This document shows, piece by piece, positions 44,236-44,504 of a DNA stretch of 44,504 nt. The stretch spans positions 1 to 44,504 of the forward strand of contig NZ_JAIFXZ010000024.1 of the NCBI RefSeq assembly GCF_021033825.1, read 5' to 3'. This stretch comes from Dietzia aurantiaca. GTDB lineage: Bacteria > Actinomycetota > Actinomycetes > Mycobacteriales > Mycobacteriaceae. The notes below the pieces were generated by a model. The model was not told where the DNA came from. It saw nothing but the letters and a program-made list of their open reading frames with translations, and made no database searches. The translations under genes were made by a program, and so were the position numbers. The first letter of the stretch is position 1. Each line of letters starts with the position of its first letter.

Positions 44236-44264
44236 TTGACCGGGGACGGAGAGCCTGCTAGGCT
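44236..44264 (+). promoter_or_regulatory. rrn promoter A
   Basis: TTGACC (44236-44241), 17-nt spacer and TAGGCT (44259-44264). A near-consensus actinobacterial rRNA promoter. Confidence 0.7.
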
Positions 44265-44322
44265 GGAGGAGTTGCCCCGAAGGGGAGCGGCTTGGCGAGT
44301 GTGGCGGTGAGAATGCCCGGTT

Positions 44323-44351
44323 TTGGAACTGGGAGTTGTTGCTGCTAGGCT
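44323..44351 (+). promoter_or_regulatory. rrn promoter B
   Basis: TTGGAA (44323-44328), 17-nt spacer and TAGGCT (44346-44351), exactly 87 nt after promoter A. The surrounding unit CTGCTAGGCTGGAG-AGTTGCCCCGA is shared with promoter A, so the promoter appears duplicated. Confidence 0.7.
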
Positions 44352-44443
44352 GGAGAAGTTGCCCCGAGCAGGTGCGACGGTGGTTTCACCCCGGAGGGTG
44401 GCTGGCTTGAGGGCTGGTTGCTGTGATGGTGTGTGGGTGTTGT

Positions 44444-44455
44444 TTGAGAACTCAA
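44444..44455 (+). other. rrn leader motif TTGAGAACTCAA
   Basis: A short inverted repeat (TTGAG-AA-CTCAA) followed by CAGTGTGTTTTG. This is the conserved leader sequence seen before 16S rRNA in mycobacteria and relatives, linked with antitermination/processing. Confidence 0.7.
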
Positions 44456-44504
44456 CAGTGTGTTTTGTTTGTGATAGTGCCAAATTTTTTGTTTGGTTGC
44501 GACC

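Larger units (their letters stand above)
43994..44504 (+). promoter_or_regulatory. Upstream region of an rRNA operon (promoters and leader)
   Basis: No gene. The stretch becomes AT-richer toward the end and holds two strong tandem promoters (see next entries), a weaker candidate (TTGGTG 44109-44114, 17 nt, TAACTT 44132-44137), and near 44444 the leader motif TTGAGAACTCAA followed by CAGTGTG that precedes 16S rRNA in mycobacteria and relatives. The 16S gene itself is not in the window; I see none of its start sequence. Confidence 0.8.

Noticed and set aside
43887-44483. A 198-codon minus-strand frame across the end of murA and the rrn promoters
   Set aside because: It runs through murA and promoter/leader elements; Arg/Ser/Thr/Pro-rich with no motif.
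1-44504. CRISPR arrays, insertion sequences, prophage or toxin-antitoxin modules
   Set aside because: I looked for evenly spaced direct repeats of about 25-40 nt, transposase or integrase motifs and paired small basic/acidic ORFs and saw none; the repeats found are short tandem arrays only.

Overview
The window is a high-GC (roughly 70% by eye) actinobacterial chromosome segment. Gene content and order point to the mycolic-acid group (Mycobacteriales): mycothiol synthase, an arabinosyltransferase of the Emb family, an LmeA-type envelope protein, a MurA with Asp at the fosfomycin site, and an order of genes that follows the M. tuberculosis H37Rv block Rv0777-Rv0823c in compressed form. A Dietzia-like organism is my best guess, but the genus is inferred. 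It is a core-genome region: I see no insertion sequence, prophage, CRISPR array, integrase or toxin-antitoxin island.

Part 1 (about 1-20.3 kb) is the dispersed purine biosynthesis cluster: purB, a lipase, purC, ptrB, an XRE regulator/membrane protein pair facing a glutathione-peroxidase gene, a DUF2334 deacetylase-like gene, purS-purQ, a saccharopine-dehydrogenase-like reductase, purL, two membrane protein genes and an LssY_C membrane protein gene, a sterol-carrier-like gene, purF and purM. PurS, PurQ and small PurL together make FGAM synthase. With purB, purC, purF and purM, most of the route to IMP/AMP is encoded here.

Part 2 (20.3-27.8 kb) mirrors Rv0810c-Rv0819: DUF3073, a YgfZ-like folate-binding protein, an aminodeoxychorismate-lyase-like transaminase, a nitrobindin-like protein with Arg at the place where I expect the heme His, a tiny membrane peptide not previously listed, an unknown anchored protein, a rhodanese-type sulfurtransferase, LmeA, GlnR and MshD. 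Part 3 (27.8-34.2 kb) is a complete phosphate uptake operon pstS-pstC-pstA-pstB behind an 11-nt-phased PHO box, followed by opposing phoU and dus.

Part 4 (34.3-35.4 kb) carries four tRNA genes (Lys-UUU on the minus strand, then Glu-UUC, Asp-GUC and Phe-GAA on the plus strand) with strong hairpins after three of them. Part 5 (35.6-44.5 kb) holds a solitary emb arabinosyltransferase, an enoyl-CoA hydratase, a COG0523 metal-GTPase, a GAF-LuxR regulator resembling RamA, a PduO-type cobalamin adenosyltransferase and murA. It ends in the promoter/leader region of an rRNA operon, so the 16S gene should begin just beyond the right edge (same order as Rv1314c-murA-rrs in M. tuberculosis).

A recurring feature is a TANNNT-type -10 box placed 6-8 nt before the start codon (about fifteen genes), implying that leaderless transcripts are common. 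I found no clear unknown multi-gene system. The best leads are the tiny membrane peptide plus heme-ligand-less nitrobindin pair, the XRE/membrane-protein/Gpx divergon with its operator palindrome, a MtrA-like direct repeat upstream of emb, and several short tandem repeats.
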